The notes below the pieces were generated by a model. The model worked only from the letters and a program-made list of their open reading frames with translations. It was not told the origin of the DNA and made no database searches. From positions 163,726 through 227,725 of IMG/VR virus record IMGVR_UViG_3300013120_000738: a DNA stretch of 64,000 nucleotides. The stretch is one strand, 5' to 3'. Below are positions 6,099 through 13,496 of the stretch, piece after piece; within the stretch, counting starts at the first letter, position 1; the number at the start of each line of letters is the position of its first letter. Source of the stretch: a virus. A program made the translations under genes and the position numbers.

Positions 6099-6296
6099 TT
6101 ACTCCGCGATCTGGCGAGCCCGTGTTTCACACGCGGCCTCATAAATGCGTTGGTAGAATAATTGTACTTCCGGATCAGAAGACTGTTCGAGGGTTTTGGC
6201 CTTCTCCATTGCACACGCACCGTGCGTGATCTCGGGGTTGCCGACGATCTGGCTTGTGTCGCCTACAGGTTCACGGCACACGCTGCATACACGCAC
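6099..6296 (-). CDS. Cys-containing hypothetical protein, 65 residues
   Basis: GTG start at 6296 chosen because GGAGGAAATCGC, the arm of a TTTCC-N5-GGAA palindrome, lies just upstream. An N-terminal CSVC pair and later Cys/His suggest a small metal site. Stop TAA. No family recognised. Confidence 0.6.
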   Translation of the reverse strand: MRVCSVCREPVGDTSQIVGNPEITHGACAMEKAKTLEQSSDPEVQLFYQRIYEAACETRARQIAE

Positions 6297-6300
6297 GCGA

Positions 6301-6315
6301 TTTCCTCCTTGGAAT
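6301..6315. repeat. TTTCC-N5-GGAA(T) palindrome
   Basis: TTTCC, TCCTT, GGAAT; its minus-strand arm is the ribosome site of the gene at 6099. Confidence 0.75.
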
Positions 6316-6334
6316 ATGGCCCACCACAATAATA

Positions 6335-6592
6335 CTACCCACCCGCGTGCTCGCACGCGTCCGCGATTTCCTCCCTGGAAATCCGATAGATCAAATGTGT
6401 GCCACAATCCTCAGTGAATTGAATAGTCTCGTCCTCTTGCAGACCCACGGCCAAGGCAATCCCATAGATCACTTGGGACTCGTCCAACATGGGGCAAGCA
6501 CCGATTTGAATGAGCTTCCGGCCATCATCACATCGATATATGGGGAATTGCCCATTCTCTTCTTGCTTGCTAACGTAAATCAGTAATGCCAT
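6335..6592 (-). CDS. Hypothetical protein, 85 residues
   Basis: ATG at 6592 with a weak GGAAG upstream, stop TAG. Compact mixed fold (YVSKQEE, QFPIYRCDDGRKL). The 3' part encodes RISREEIA through a TTTCC-N5-GGAAA palindrome. The start overlaps the 3' end of the upstream gene at 6580. No family recognised. Confidence 0.65.
   Translation of the reverse strand: MALLIYVSKQEENGQFPIYRCDDGRKLIQIGACPMLDESQVIYGIALAVGLQEDETIQFTEDCGTHLIYRISREEIADACEHAGG
6367..6381. repeat. TTTCC-N5-GGAAA palindrome (intragenic)
   Basis: TTTCC, TCCCT, GGAAA inside the gene at 6335. It encodes the same SxEEIA stretch as the intragenic copy at 12271. Confidence 0.75.
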
Positions 6593-6744
6593 TTGTCGTC
6601 TTCCGTTTCGTCGTCAACCTGGAGCTCGGCGTTATCCGCCGGAAAGTCTCCGTTCCGTGTCACGTCCTCGATCGTGTGTTCAACGGCAGCACGCGGTGCA
6701 TCCGTGAACGTCAAAACGACTGTGTAGTCTCCGCCCTTCGGCAT
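6580..6744 (-). CDS. 54-residue hypothetical protein
   Basis: ATG behind AAGGAATGAGAA, stop TGA. Reads as a small protein starting MPKGGDYTVVLTFTDAPR and ending acidic, typical of a beta-alpha-beta minidomain. It overlaps the start of the downstream gene by 13 bp. No family recognised. Confidence 0.65.
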   Translation of the reverse strand: MPKGGDYTVVLTFTDAPRAAVEHTIEDVTRNGDFPADNAELQVDDETEDDKWHY

Positions 6745-6747
6745 TTC

Positions 6748-7017
6748 TCATTCCTTCTTCCAGAGGCCATCATCGCCTTGTACCCAGCCATGCCCGACGC
6801 TCGGACGCGGCCACAGTGTTTTAATCGTGAACTCAGTCCGCCAAAGATACCCAACTCTCGTCGGGCGTGTGTCGGACCGTGTAGAGATGCGAAAGCCCTC
6901 GTCTTCGCCTTTGCAGCCGTGAGCGTAAGCGTGTCTGTCGCCCTCGACGATGTACAGATTGCTGGTGGCTCCGAGAGCTTTGGCACGGCTGACGCTTGCT
7001 TCTACTGCGTTTCTCAC
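6748..7017 (-). CDS. Hypothetical protein, 89 residues
   Basis: GTG start with TAGGAGAAACAC upstream, stop TGA. Contains GATSNLYIVEGDRHAYA and a Trp-rich C-terminus; mostly beta. No family recognised. Confidence 0.7.
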   Translation of the reverse strand: MRNAVEASVSRAKALGATSNLYIVEGDRHAYAHGCKGEDEGFRISTRSDTRPTRVGYLWRTEFTIKTLWPRPSVGHGWVQGDDGLWKKE

Positions 7018-7059
7018 GTGTTTCTCCTACGCTGTGGTGGTCGGGGAACTCGCCCCCGT

Positions 7060-7260
7060 TCACCATTTCTTAAAGACGTATGGCTTCCCGACCTCGTCCC
7101 CATCGAGTTCATCGGGATCACAATCCGAAAGATCTTCCTCCGCTGTCAGTTCAAGGTCGAACTTTTCAGCAGTACAAAGATCACCATCGATGAGCAAAAC
7201 CTTAGCATCCTCGGCTGGCGGCAAATTCGCAAAATACGTAGCTGCTTCTGCGTTCGTCAT
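7060..7260 (-). CDS. Acidic hypothetical protein, 66 residues
   Basis: The second of two adjacent ATGs is chosen as 7 nt from TAGGAG. Strongly acidic centre, stop TAA. No family recognised. Confidence 0.7.
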   Translation of the reverse strand: MTNAEAATYFANLPPAEDAKVLLIDGDLCTAEKFDLELTAEEDLSDCDPDELDGDEVGKPYVFKKW

Positions 7261-7278
7261 CATTTTCTCCTACGTTGT

Positions 7279-7306
7279 GGGGGCCGGGGAACTCGCCCCG
7301 GCCCCC
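7279..7306. terminator. GC hairpin terminator
   Basis: GGGGGCCGGGG pairs perfectly with CCCCGGCCCCC downstream of the NADAR gene. Confidence 0.7.
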
Positions 7307-7325
7307 GTCCGGCACCCCCAGGTCT

Positions 7326-7802
7326 TTACAGCCCTTCTGGATGCAAACTGTCTTTCAATGGCTCGCAGAATTCCGTACGGATCTCCATGAGGATTTTGCC
7401 GAGGTGGTTTTGGCCCTTGACGTGGCTGCATCCCTCGCAAGAGCAGACTCCCCAGAAGTCGTCGTGCCAGTTGTTGCCCTCGACAAGCTCCGCGTCCTCC
7501 GTCTGTGCCAGACGCTCCCAGAGATCCGGATTCCGCTTGAATTTGTCGCGGATGATCTCCCGCATGACGTCGATTTTGATGGCGTCCCACTCAGGACGCA
7601 AGGTGACGCGGCGGCCTGCCCGTTTGGCTTGGCCGGGCGTCGAGCAATCCTGGATGCCGTGTCGCTCTTCGATGTCCGTGGTCTTGGCCGCTTGAAATGC
7701 GTGCTCGCTCGAACTGAAGATCATGCCCTCGAAATGGACTTCGCACGGGTGGAAGTTGCTCAAGAATTTGTTGCTGCCCTTGAAGCTTTTGATGGCTTCC
7801 AT
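7326..7802 (-). CDS. NADAR domain protein (YbiA/DUF1768 family)
   Basis: A 158-residue protein covering the whole NADAR fold: SNKFLSNFHPCEV near residue 10, FSSSEHAFQAAK near 30, an AKRAGRRVTLRPEWD block near 60, and NNWHDDFWGVC followed by GKILMEIR near the end. Family members act on N-glycosidic bonds in ADP-ribose-linked or nucleotide substrates, and some reverse ADP-ribosylation of guanine in DNA. In a phage an anti-defence or NAD-related role is plausible but inferred. ATG behind AAAGGAGAGACG; promoter-like element at 7858-7885. Confidence 0.9.
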   Translation of the reverse strand: MEAIKSFKGSNKFLSNFHPCEVHFEGMIFSSSEHAFQAAKTTDIEERHGIQDCSTPGQAKRAGRRVTLRPEWDAIKIDVMREIIRDKFKRNPDLWERLAQTEDAELVEGNNWHDDFWGVCSCEGCSHVKGQNHLGKILMEIRTEFCEPLKDSLHPEGL

Positions 7803-7857
7803 TCGTCTCTCCTTTGCCTGGGGGTTCTGGGGACGCGAACCGTCCCCTTCACCCCAC

Positions 7858-7885
7858 TGTGACAAACGTCGGCCTCCGAGTTAAA
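7858..7885 (-). promoter_or_regulatory. Bipartite promoter-like element
   Basis: GTTTAAC then TGTCACA on the minus strand, 56 bp upstream of the NADAR start; its upstream half overlaps the stop of the gene at 7881. Confidence 0.75.
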
Positions 7886-8171
7886 CCCTGCAGGTCATTT
7901 GCCTCTTCAGTTCACGACCCCGCTCAGGTGTGCAAAAACCACCGTCCTTGAGTTGCCGCTGGAGGATTGCCGCCTCCCGCGTCGGCATCGGAATACTCAC
8001 GAATACTGGTCGACTATCGGTCCAAATGACGAGGCAAACTTCCTCATTGCACTTCGGACATTCTTTTGGCGGCGTCCCAGCCGTCCAATGAACGGTAAGA
8101 GTTTTATGCTCGTTGTAGAGCTGGTCACACTGGTTACAAAACCACCGACCGCCAGGCATAGTGTGGATCAC
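7881..8171 (-). CDS. Zinc-ribbon protein
   Basis: FCNQCDQ and CPKCNEEVC pairs about 25 residues apart form a likely four-Cys zinc ribbon. GTG at 8171 is preferred because GGAGG lies 8 nt upstream; an in-frame TTG further upstream would add 11 residues. Stop TAA. The HNH gene at 8214 begins divergently 43 bp upstream, so its insertion may have displaced the original promoter. Confidence 0.65.
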   Translation of the reverse strand: MIHTMPGGRWFCNQCDQLYNEHKTLTVHWTAGTPPKECPKCNEEVCLVIWTDSRPVFVSIPMPTREAAILQRQLKDGGFCTPERGRELKRQMTCRV

Positions 8172-8213
8172 TGGGGGAGCCTCCGATAAAAACTCCCTAA
8201 TCAAAGATAAAGT

Positions 8214-8612
8214 ATGACTACCAAAATTTGTAGCCGTTGTAATACCTTAACTCCAATCGAGGAATTCCCATTAAAGTACAACAAAAATCATCCTACTGCT
8301 AGAAAATCACACTGTAAAACATGTGAATACAAACGAATTAGAGAAAAACACCAAAAGCACAAAGCAGAGTTTAAAAAACGTGCTATTGAGTACTTGGGTG
8401 GTAAATGCTCTAATCCGTCATGCCCAATTTCTTCGCTCAACCTTCCAATTGAGATTCTTGACTTTCACCACAAAGGCGATAAAGATTCTTGTATCTCAAC
8501 ATTACTTAGCAAAAACACAACATGGACAACCATCAAAAAAGAATTAGATAAATGCGTCTTGTTATGTGTTCTATGCCATCGCCTTGAGCATTTAAAAGTC
8601 GGGCGGGTCTAA
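8214..8612 (+). CDS. HNH endonuclease, free-standing
   Basis: A 132-residue protein with an N-terminal zinc finger (CSRCNT, CKTC) and a C-terminal HNH module: LDFHHKGDK supplies the catalytic His, a CVLCH pair the second zinc knuckle. The gene is on the plus strand against its neighbours and clearly more AT-rich, both marks of a mobile homing-type endonuclease. A terminator follows at 8605. Its target is probably near the insertion point upstream of the gene at 7881. Confidence 0.85.
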   Translation: MTTKICSRCNTLTPIEEFPLKYNKNHPTARKSHCKTCEYKRIREKHQKHKAEFKKRAIEYLGGKCSNPSCPISSLNLPIEILDFHHKGDKDSCISTLLSKNTTWTTIKKELDKCVLLCVLCHRLEHLKVGRV

Positions 8613-8638
8613 GGGTGACATCCCCTTAGACCCTTTTT
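8605..8638 (+). terminator. Rho-independent terminator
   Basis: GGGTCTAAGGG pairs with CCCTTAGACCC and is followed by T5; it overlaps the HNH stop codon. Confidence 0.85.
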
Positions 8639-8676
8639 GTCTCCTGCACACAGAAACAAAACCCGACTCGGAGAGA

Positions 8677-9570
8677 TCAGGACTCTTCCATACGCATGAT
8701 GTAATCCATCTCCGCTTCCAACTCCTCCACCGGCGACAAGTCCGCGTAAGGATTCGTCGGCTCCGGAACCGTCGCCACCGGCACATCCCGCGTCAACGGA
8801 CCTGCCGGGACCGAATCCTGCCACCGCTCCGCGTCCGTCGCCCCAACCAATACCTCCGGATGATCCGCGACAAACTCCCGAGTCTCGGCCGCGTTCGGAT
8901 ACCAGGCCCGATAGTTGCTGGCACAGGTCTTGCCGCAGCCCGCGATCTTGGACTGGGCTTGAGTGAGAGCACTCCAGCAGTAGCAGCACATCCCGGCCTC
9001 TTTGCCGATCTCGCTGATGGCCTTCGCGGGATCCTCAGCGATCCGTCGCAGCAAATCCACCACGTCCTGACCGCACTCGTTACGCTTCTCGAAGGTACCG
9101 GTCGGCTGAATCCAGCCAAAGAAGTCACCCTCGCCGAATCGGTGGGATTCCGCCACCGAGACGCAACCCTTGTTGCGGGAGCGGGGACCTGCCAGCTTGA
9201 GCGTGAACTTGGTCCCGTTCAGATCGATGCGGACTTGGGGATTCTTGAGGCCAGCCCCGCCAGCGTCGCGGCGTGCTCGGCATTGCTCCATGTGGTCGAC
9301 GATCGTCTCCATGCCGGTGATCGCCTCGGGCTTGCGATCCGCCAGAAGCGGCTGATCGACCTGGAAGACAAAGAAATGAGCCCAAGCGGCCTGATTGGGG
9401 AACCATTGGTGGTACTTGGCGTACTTGGCCAGCAGAGTGCCGCCGTATTCGTACGCGAAGTTGCTCTTGAGCGAGCCCGCCCTGTGGTATTTCGCCAACC
9501 GGCGAGCCACTTCAGCATCCTCGTGGGGGCTCTCGAACTCTCCGAAATTCTTGACCTTGTAAGTCGTCAT
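8677..9570 (-). CDS. Hypothetical protein with C-terminal zinc motif (DUF6011-like)
   Basis: A 297-residue protein, ATG behind AGGAGAGATCGG, stop TGA. Residues near 200-230 carry CCYCWSAL followed by GCGKTCASNYRAW, the Cys arrangement of the small DUF6011 zinc domain seen at the ends of many phage and plasmid proteins. The N-terminal 190 residues match no family I know. Promoter-like element at 9612-9639. Confidence 0.7.
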   Translation of the reverse strand: MTTYKVKNFGEFESPHEDAEVARRLAKYHRAGSLKSNFAYEYGGTLLAKYAKYHQWFPNQAAWAHFFVFQVDQPLLADRKPEAITGMETIVDHMEQCRARRDAGGAGLKNPQVRIDLNGTKFTLKLAGPRSRNKGCVSVAESHRFGEGDFFGWIQPTGTFEKRNECGQDVVDLLRRIAEDPAKAISEIGKEAGMCCYCWSALTQAQSKIAGCGKTCASNYRAWYPNAAETREFVADHPEVLVGATDAERWQDSVPAGPLTRDVPVATVPEPTNPYADLSPVEELEAEMDYIMRMEES

Positions 9571-9611
9571 CCGATCTCTCCTGATAAAAAAGGGTTTCCT
9601 GATCAACCCTT

Positions 9612-9639
9612 TGTGACAGACCATCCCCAGGAGTTAATT
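9612..9639 (-). promoter_or_regulatory. Bipartite promoter-like element
   Basis: ATTAAC then TGTCACA on the minus strand, 42 bp upstream of the start at 9570. Confidence 0.75.
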
Positions 9640-9642
9640 CGG

Positions 9643-9891
9643 CTAGGCTACATCTCTAGCCACAATATGGCATTCAACGCCACTGGGCAGCCGAACGACT
9701 GCACCCTTTTGCGTCAAAGCAATTACTGGGACAGGTTCGTCCCATTTGTACCCGTGTTTTCTCAAATACCAAGGATTAATTTGACCGAGCCCATAGCCCG
9801 ATATAAGTCGGACTTGACGCGGCTTACCGGGTATTCCCCAGTATTCTACCGCATGTTTGAACATCTCGCGGATTGTGTCAGCTCGGGACAC
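9643..9891 (-). CDS. Hypothetical protein, 82 residues
   Basis: GTG start just after the TAA of the upstream gene, stop TAG. Contains WYLRKHGYKWDEPVPVIAL and a beta-rich C-terminus. No family recognised; probably coupled to the upstream zinc protein. Confidence 0.65.
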   Translation of the reverse strand: MSRADTIREMFKHAVEYWGIPGKPRQVRLISGYGLGQINPWYLRKHGYKWDEPVPVIALTQKGAVVRLPSGVECHIVARDVA

Positions 9892-9894
9892 GGA

Positions 9895-10140
9895 TTATAT
9901 CCCTTCCAGAGCATCGAATGCTTCCGCGAAAGCCACCAACAGGCTCTCTTCGTCGTCGGGCGTCTCTTCGATGAAGGCCTCGATCGTCTCGACCGCGACC
10001 GGCTCGAATTCGCCCCTGTAAATGCGGGCCATCTCCTCGCCGAAGGCCTGATGACAGTGCTTGTGCATCATGTCGCTGCCGAAGGCGATACCATCCGTGA
10101 CGCGTTCGTCACAATACGGGCAAACAAGTACTTGCTCCAT
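9895..10140 (-). CDS. Zinc-finger protein
   Basis: An 81-residue product with an N-terminal CPYCDERV and MMHKHCHQ cluster (C-x2-C and H-x-C-H), then an acidic helical tail. ATG behind AGGGAGAGAATC, stop TAA. Confidence 0.75.
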   Translation of the reverse strand: MEQVLVCPYCDERVTDGIAFGSDMMHKHCHQAFGEEMARIYRGEFEPVAVETIEAFIEETPDDEESLLVAFAEAFDALEGI

Positions 10141-10176
10141 GATTCTCTCCCTGTGAGCAAAAGATAGAAACCTCTG

Positions 10177-10380
10177 TCACTTGCTTGTGGCAGAGGAATC
10201 ATCGGGAGTGAAATTCGCAAGATCGGGATCGACGAGACGCGTGCACGCGCAGTGCTGGCTCTCGGTGGAGTTGGCGTCCTTGATGCGGCCGTCGATGATG
10301 AGAACGGAGCAGGGTGTGCCCCACGGCGTCCAGCCCTTGGCCCAAGTGATAGTAGGTTGCTGCTGTCCTTTTGATATCAT
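10177..10380 (-). CDS. Hypothetical protein, 67 residues
   Basis: ATG behind CAAGGAGGGATAGTC, stop TGA. CSVLIIDGR and HCACTRLVD suggest a small, possibly Cys-binding, mixed fold. No family recognised. Confidence 0.7.
   Translation of the reverse strand: MISKGQQQPTITWAKGWTPWGTPCSVLIIDGRIKDANSTESQHCACTRLVDPDLANFTPDDSSATSK
10186..10214 (-). promoter_or_regulatory. Bipartite promoter-like element (TGCCACA variant)
   Basis: TTTCAC then TGCCACA on the minus strand, 46 bp upstream of the start at 10140 and inside the 3' end of the gene at 10177. Confidence 0.6.
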
Positions 10381-10401
10381 GACTATCCCTCCTTGGCCCC
10401 T

Positions 10402-10430
10402 TGTGACCAAGCCCCGCTCAGGGGTAAATC
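10402..10430 (-). promoter_or_regulatory. Bipartite promoter-like element (GGTCACA variant)
   Basis: ATTTACC then GGTCACA on the minus strand, 22 bp upstream of the start at 10380. Confidence 0.65.
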
Positions 10431-10472
10431 CTAGGGATAGCCCTTTGATCGAGCGTTTAGAACAGCCTCCCT

Positions 10473-10910
10473 CTATTCTATCTTTGGGTAGCCGTCGTAG
10501 TCCTCGTAATCCGCCGGGAAGATGTCAGGACGTGCTTCTAGGAGATCATCCCACGTCGCGTCCGGATTCTCCTCGACGACCGGTACAACGGCAGCATCCC
10601 AAATCTCGTCGACCAACTCCTCGGTATCCATCCTAGTTAAAGGAGCAACGCCATCCATCAACATACCATGAAGCTCTTCACGAAGATCGCTAGCTTTCAT
10701 CCAGGTCAGACGCATAGCATGCCAACGACCAAGAATACAAGCGAGCTCGTGCTTGAGATCGTTGTCGACGACGCAATCCTTGAACTCTTTCGCAGATATG
10801 TCGTACTCTCTCACGATACGGAGCGGATACCGCTTGACCAGACCCCGAGCGTATTCGAGAATCTGGTCTTTGGTCACTTCGAGTTCAGATAGGAGTAATT
10901 TCTGCTTCAC
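10473..10910 (-). CDS. Hypothetical protein, 145 residues
   Basis: GTG at 10910 with GGAGGGCTGAC upstream, 1 bp after the TGA of the preceding gene; stop TAG. Mostly helical, acidic C-terminus. No family recognised; co-transcribed with 10912-11340. Confidence 0.7.
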   Translation of the reverse strand: MKQKLLLSELEVTKDQILEYARGLVKRYPLRIVREYDISAKEFKDCVVDNDLKHELACILGRWHAMRLTWMKASDLREELHGMLMDGVAPLTRMDTEELVDEIWDAAVVPVVEENPDATWDDLLEARPDIFPADYEDYDGYPKIE

Positions 10911-10911
10911 G

Positions 10912-11340
10912 TCAGCCCTCCACGGTCTGATAGAATTGCTCGGACTCGATCTCCTCTTCCTCGAGGCGTTTCTCAATGAGCTGCTGATCCGTGGCACCGG
11001 CCGCGATCGCCTTCCGGTACGCGGCGGCGGCCTGATACAGCCACTCCCACACTTTCAACTGTCCGGTCCGCTCATAAGGTGTGCTGACCTCTTCGTCGTC
11101 CAAGACGTCCTCGGCCGCGTACTGCAAAGCACTGAGCTCGGCCTGAGCCTTCTCCAAGTCCTCGTGCAGGTCCTGGATGGTCTTCTGAGCGTCCCGAAAC
11201 CAGAATTCGAGGGCACCGAAGGCAAAGACGTACTCGCTCGTTCCGAACTCGTCCTCGGCCTTCTTCGCCTTGCCGTCCTCGACAAGAGCGTCGGGATCGA
11301 CGGCCAAGACTTTCTTCATCCTCTCGCTATACCACACCAT
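10912..11340 (-). CDS. Helical/coiled-coil hypothetical protein
   Basis: 142 residues, ATG behind CAGGAGAGACGCG, stop TGA. Residues 50-85 (RDAQKTIQDLHEDLEKAQ) and the C-terminal third are strongly helical and probably coiled coil. Promoter-like element at 11383-11410. Confidence 0.75.
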   Translation of the reverse strand: MVWYSERMKKVLAVDPDALVEDGKAKKAEDEFGTSEYVFAFGALEFWFRDAQKTIQDLHEDLEKAQAELSALQYAAEDVLDDEEVSTPYERTGQLKVWEWLYQAAAAYRKAIAAGATDQQLIEKRLEEEEIESEQFYQTVEG

Positions 11341-11382
11341 CGCGTCTCTCCTGATAAGAGTGTAGAACCGCCATTGGTGTAC

Positions 11383-11410
11383 TGTGACAGACCGCGACGC
11401 GAAGTGAAAT
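11383..11410 (-). promoter_or_regulatory. Bipartite promoter-like element
   Basis: ATTTCAC then TGTCACA on the minus strand, 43 bp upstream of the start at 11340. Confidence 0.7.
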
Positions 11411-11440
11411 CAAGGGCGGCTCACCTCCCATGGGCCTGTT

Positions 11441-11455
11441 GCAGGTGCGACCTGC
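11441..11455. terminator. Short hairpin
   Basis: GCAGGT/ACCTGC with a 3-nt loop in the gap after the gene at 11488; weak terminator candidate. Confidence 0.35.
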
Positions 11456-11487
11456 TCACCACAACGAGTCTGTTGCCGCCATCGATC

Positions 11488-11766
11488 CTAGTCACGCGGG
11501 AAGAATTGATCCGCAATCCGCTGCAACAGGATCTCGTCGTCCGTCAAGATGAACAACGAGTGCACGTGGCCATCGTCGTAGAACGAAACGTGAGCCTCCT
11601 GATCGTCGGCCTTGACCAACATACCGCACAAGCCCTCGCTGTCGTCGACCTCAACGACCGTCAACTCGCCAGAGGCGGAATCGATGCATCCGAGCGGTAA
11701 CAGTGTCACATCGCAACCATCGGCTTCCAAACGCTCCACAATACCCAGAATCTTGTCGCTTGCCAT
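11488..11766 (-). CDS. Hypothetical protein, 92 residues
   Basis: ATG with AGGAG 9 nt upstream, stop TAG. Alternating beta strands and acidic loops (DVTLLPLGCIDSASGELTVV). No family recognised. Promoter-like element at 11816-11844. Confidence 0.7.
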   Translation of the reverse strand: MASDKILGIVERLEADGCDVTLLPLGCIDSASGELTVVEVDDSEGLCGMLVKADDQEAHVSFYDDGHVHSLFILTDDEILLQRIADQFFPRD

Positions 11767-11815
11767 ATCACCAAGCTCCTCGTGTTGAAGTAATACTACC
11801 GATCCTAAAGCCGCT

Positions 11816-11844
11816 TGTGACAGACAATACCCCGGATGGTAAAT
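11816..11844 (-). promoter_or_regulatory. Bipartite promoter-like element
   Basis: ATTTACC then TGTCACA on the minus strand, 50 bp upstream of the start at 11766. Confidence 0.7.
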
Positions 11845-12063
11845 CTAGCCGAATAATCCGCCACCGGTCGGCTGATTGTCCTTCGCGAATTGGCAGGCCT
11901 CCTCGTAGATGGCCGGGAGCTCATGGTCCTCGGAATAGCTCCAACCTTTCACAGAGACCGGGGTTAAACCACACTTGTTCGTGACACCGACATGTCTGAT
12001 GTCGGGCGTGACAATCACATCCAACTTACCCACTTTCGTCGAGTGAGGTATCCTTTCGCTCAT
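11845..12063 (-). CDS. Hypothetical protein, 72 residues
   Basis: ATG with AAGGGAATCGC upstream inside an imperfect TTCC/GGAA palindrome, stop TAG. Contains beta strands and a Gly-rich C-terminus. Overlaps the 3' end of the upstream gene by 38 bp. Confidence 0.65.
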   Translation of the reverse strand: MSERIPHSTKVGKLDVIVTPDIRHVGVTNKCGLTPVSVKGWSYSEDHELPAIYEEACQFAKDNQPTGGGLFG

Positions 12064-12625
12064 GCGATTCCCTTTCTGGAACAAGACCGTACTTTGCGAG
12101 TACATCGGTCATGTGTTGAATGTAATCGGCCCCGCTCACCGGCTTATCAAGATTGTAAAATTCATTCCCATCAACCAGGTCAAGAAATAACCCGTCGCGT
12201 GCATGGTGTACAATCTCAAGGAGTCCTTCCACGCTCACCGCTTCCACACGCCCCACGCGTACGCTCGCGATTTCCTCCATGGAAATCGGCTGGACATTAA
12301 CATGGTATCTATACTCCCCAGTACAAGCACTTCCGGCCATGTAACCGGAATTCTCTTCAAAGGAGAGACCAGAGGCATCCCAGTTACCATCGGACGACTC
12401 AAAATCAACCCAAGGATGTTGCGGTGTCCACTGTTTCGCAATCAACTTCTTGCAGTCATCAGCAGTACACCGGAGCCAAGCGTTGTCCTCATACGACTCA
12501 CCACAGAGCCAAAGAACAAGAGCTGCGATCGGCGTTTCAGCCTCAATAGTCTCGTCGGCCTGTAGAGTAGGATCCCCCATAGTATCCTCATGCCGAACCA
12601 AGCAGGTCAACCGCCATTTATTCAT
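12026..12625 (-). CDS. Hypothetical protein, 199 residues
   Basis: ATG at 12625, stop inside the next gene. Trp- and Cys-containing N-terminal half (LVLWLCGESYEDNAWLRC), acidic C-terminal half. Residues encoded at 12271-12285 (SMEEIA) lie in an intragenic palindrome. No family recognised. Confidence 0.7.
   Translation of the reverse strand: MNKWRLTCLVRHEDTMGDPTLQADETIEAETPIAALVLWLCGESYEDNAWLRCTADDCKKLIAKQWTPQHPWVDFESSDGNWDASGLSFEENSGYMAGSACTGEYRYHVNVQPISMEEIASVRVGRVEAVSVEGLLEIVHHARDGLFLDLVDGNEFYNLDKPVSGADYIQHMTDVLAKYGLVPERESHERKDTSLDESG
12271..12285. repeat. TTTCC-N5-GGAAA palindrome (intragenic)
   Basis: TTTCC, TCCAT, GGAAA inside the gene at 12026. Confidence 0.75.
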
Positions 12626-12800
12626 GCTTGTCCCCCCAACGCGTCTGAGTCCTTATGAATTCAACGATCGTGTCGGGGCAGTTCTCCAACTGCCCAACAA
12701 TCGTACGAAGGTCAGGCAAATCAAGGCCCTTCAAGTTCTCCTGTGCCGCCTTCAAGAGCTCAACAATTCCTGGTCGCCTCGGGTCGGAGCGTCCAACCAC
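12618..12800 (-). CDS. Hypothetical protein, up to 60 residues
   Basis: The frame is open from 12800, but the true start is uncertain: 48 bp overlap the upstream gene and a TTG near 12750 is an alternative. Helical (ELLKAAQENLKGLDLPDLR). Ends 8 bp inside the downstream gene. Confidence 0.55.
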   Translation of the reverse strand: MVGRSDPRRPGIVELLKAAQENLKGLDLPDLRTIVGQLENCPDTIVEFIRTQTRWGDKHE

Positions 12801-13213
12801 CCAACCATCGCCTCAAGAGCCGTACTGATGTCCGCCATCGCCTCAAGAGCCGTACTGATGTCCGCTCGAGACAGCAACTCGGTAACCCGCGACAAGTCCT
12901 CAAGATTCATCTTGCCGAGGATTTTCGTGATCTGGCGGGTGGTGTTCAGTCTCGCGGCGTACTCGTCGGCTGCGGTTTTGGAGAGGAATACCGTGTACTC
13001 ATCTTCGAGTTCCGGCTTGGTGCCACGAATGAGGCTGTAGAAAGCCTTGAGATCGTATTCGGCTGATGTCGCCGCACCTGTCTTCGGTTCGCAGACGACG
13101 TACAGAATGTCGACTGGGCGGGAGTATAATTCCTCCCAGTCGGCTACCGACTCGCGAAGTACTCGAAATTCGTCTGCGACTTTACGTTGGTCTCGGAGTT
13201 CTTGGGATAGCAT
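12752..13213 (-). CDS. Hypothetical protein with in-frame tandem duplication
   Basis: A 153-residue helical protein. A perfect 30-bp tandem repeat gives two consecutive copies of ADISTALEAM near residues 118-137. Stop TGA. The frame being preserved suggests a recent slippage duplication that is tolerated. No family recognised. Confidence 0.7.
   Translation of the reverse strand: MLSQELRDQRKVADEFRVLRESVADWEELYSRPVDILYVVCEPKTGAATSAEYDLKAFYSLIRGTKPELEDEYTVFLSKTAADEYAARLNTTRQITKILGKMNLEDLSRVTELLSRADISTALEAMADISTALEAMVGWLDAPTRGDQELLSS
12806..12865. repeat. Two perfect 30-bp tandem repeats
   Basis: 12806-12835 and 12836-12865 are identical and lie in frame within the gene at 12752. Confidence 0.95.
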
Positions 13214-13432
13214 TTACCTGCTCCTTAGGTGGGCTCGCTTTGCGAGTCTTTGGGCCTCGGGATCGTCAGGGATCATCATGAGGGTCGCGGCACAGCCCTT
13301 GCTTGCGGTGCCGATCATATAACCCGTTTGTTTTGTCGCTGTGCTACAGCTTACGCATGTGGTTGTCTCCGGCAGTGCTTCGAGTCGTGCGGCGGGGATC
13401 GGCTCCCCGCAGGCCTCGCAGTTTCTCTCCAT
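13214..13432 (-). CDS. DksA/TraR-type C4 zinc-finger protein
   Basis: 72 residues. The N-terminus CEACGEPIPAARLEALPETT followed by CVSC is the DksA/TraR signature C-x2-C-x17-C-x2-C with the conserved IP-x2-RL-x-A-x-P. The N-terminal coiled coil of DksA is absent, as in short TraR-like phage proteins that bind RNA polymerase near its secondary channel. ATG behind ACAGGAGAGAGCG, stop TAA. A transcription-modulating role is inferred from the family. Confidence 0.85.
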   Translation of the reverse strand: MERNCEACGEPIPAARLEALPETTTCVSCSTATKQTGYMIGTASKGCAATLMMIPDDPEAQRLAKRAHLRSR

Positions 13433-13467
13433 CGCTCTCTCCTGTGGATAGGGTTCTTCTGCCCGCT

Positions 13468-13496
13468 TGTGACAGGGGAATCCCCAGGAGTTAATA
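13468..13496 (-). promoter_or_regulatory. Bipartite promoter-like element
   Basis: ATTAAC then TGTCACA on the minus strand, 36 bp upstream of the DksA/TraR-like gene. Confidence 0.75.

Noticed and set aside
8860-10167. A 435-codon plus-strand open frame
   Set aside because: It runs antisense across three genes with good ribosome sites and crosses a promoter-like element, so it is a shadow.
12806-12865. CRISPR-like repeat
   Set aside because: Only two adjoining units without spacers, inside a coding region.
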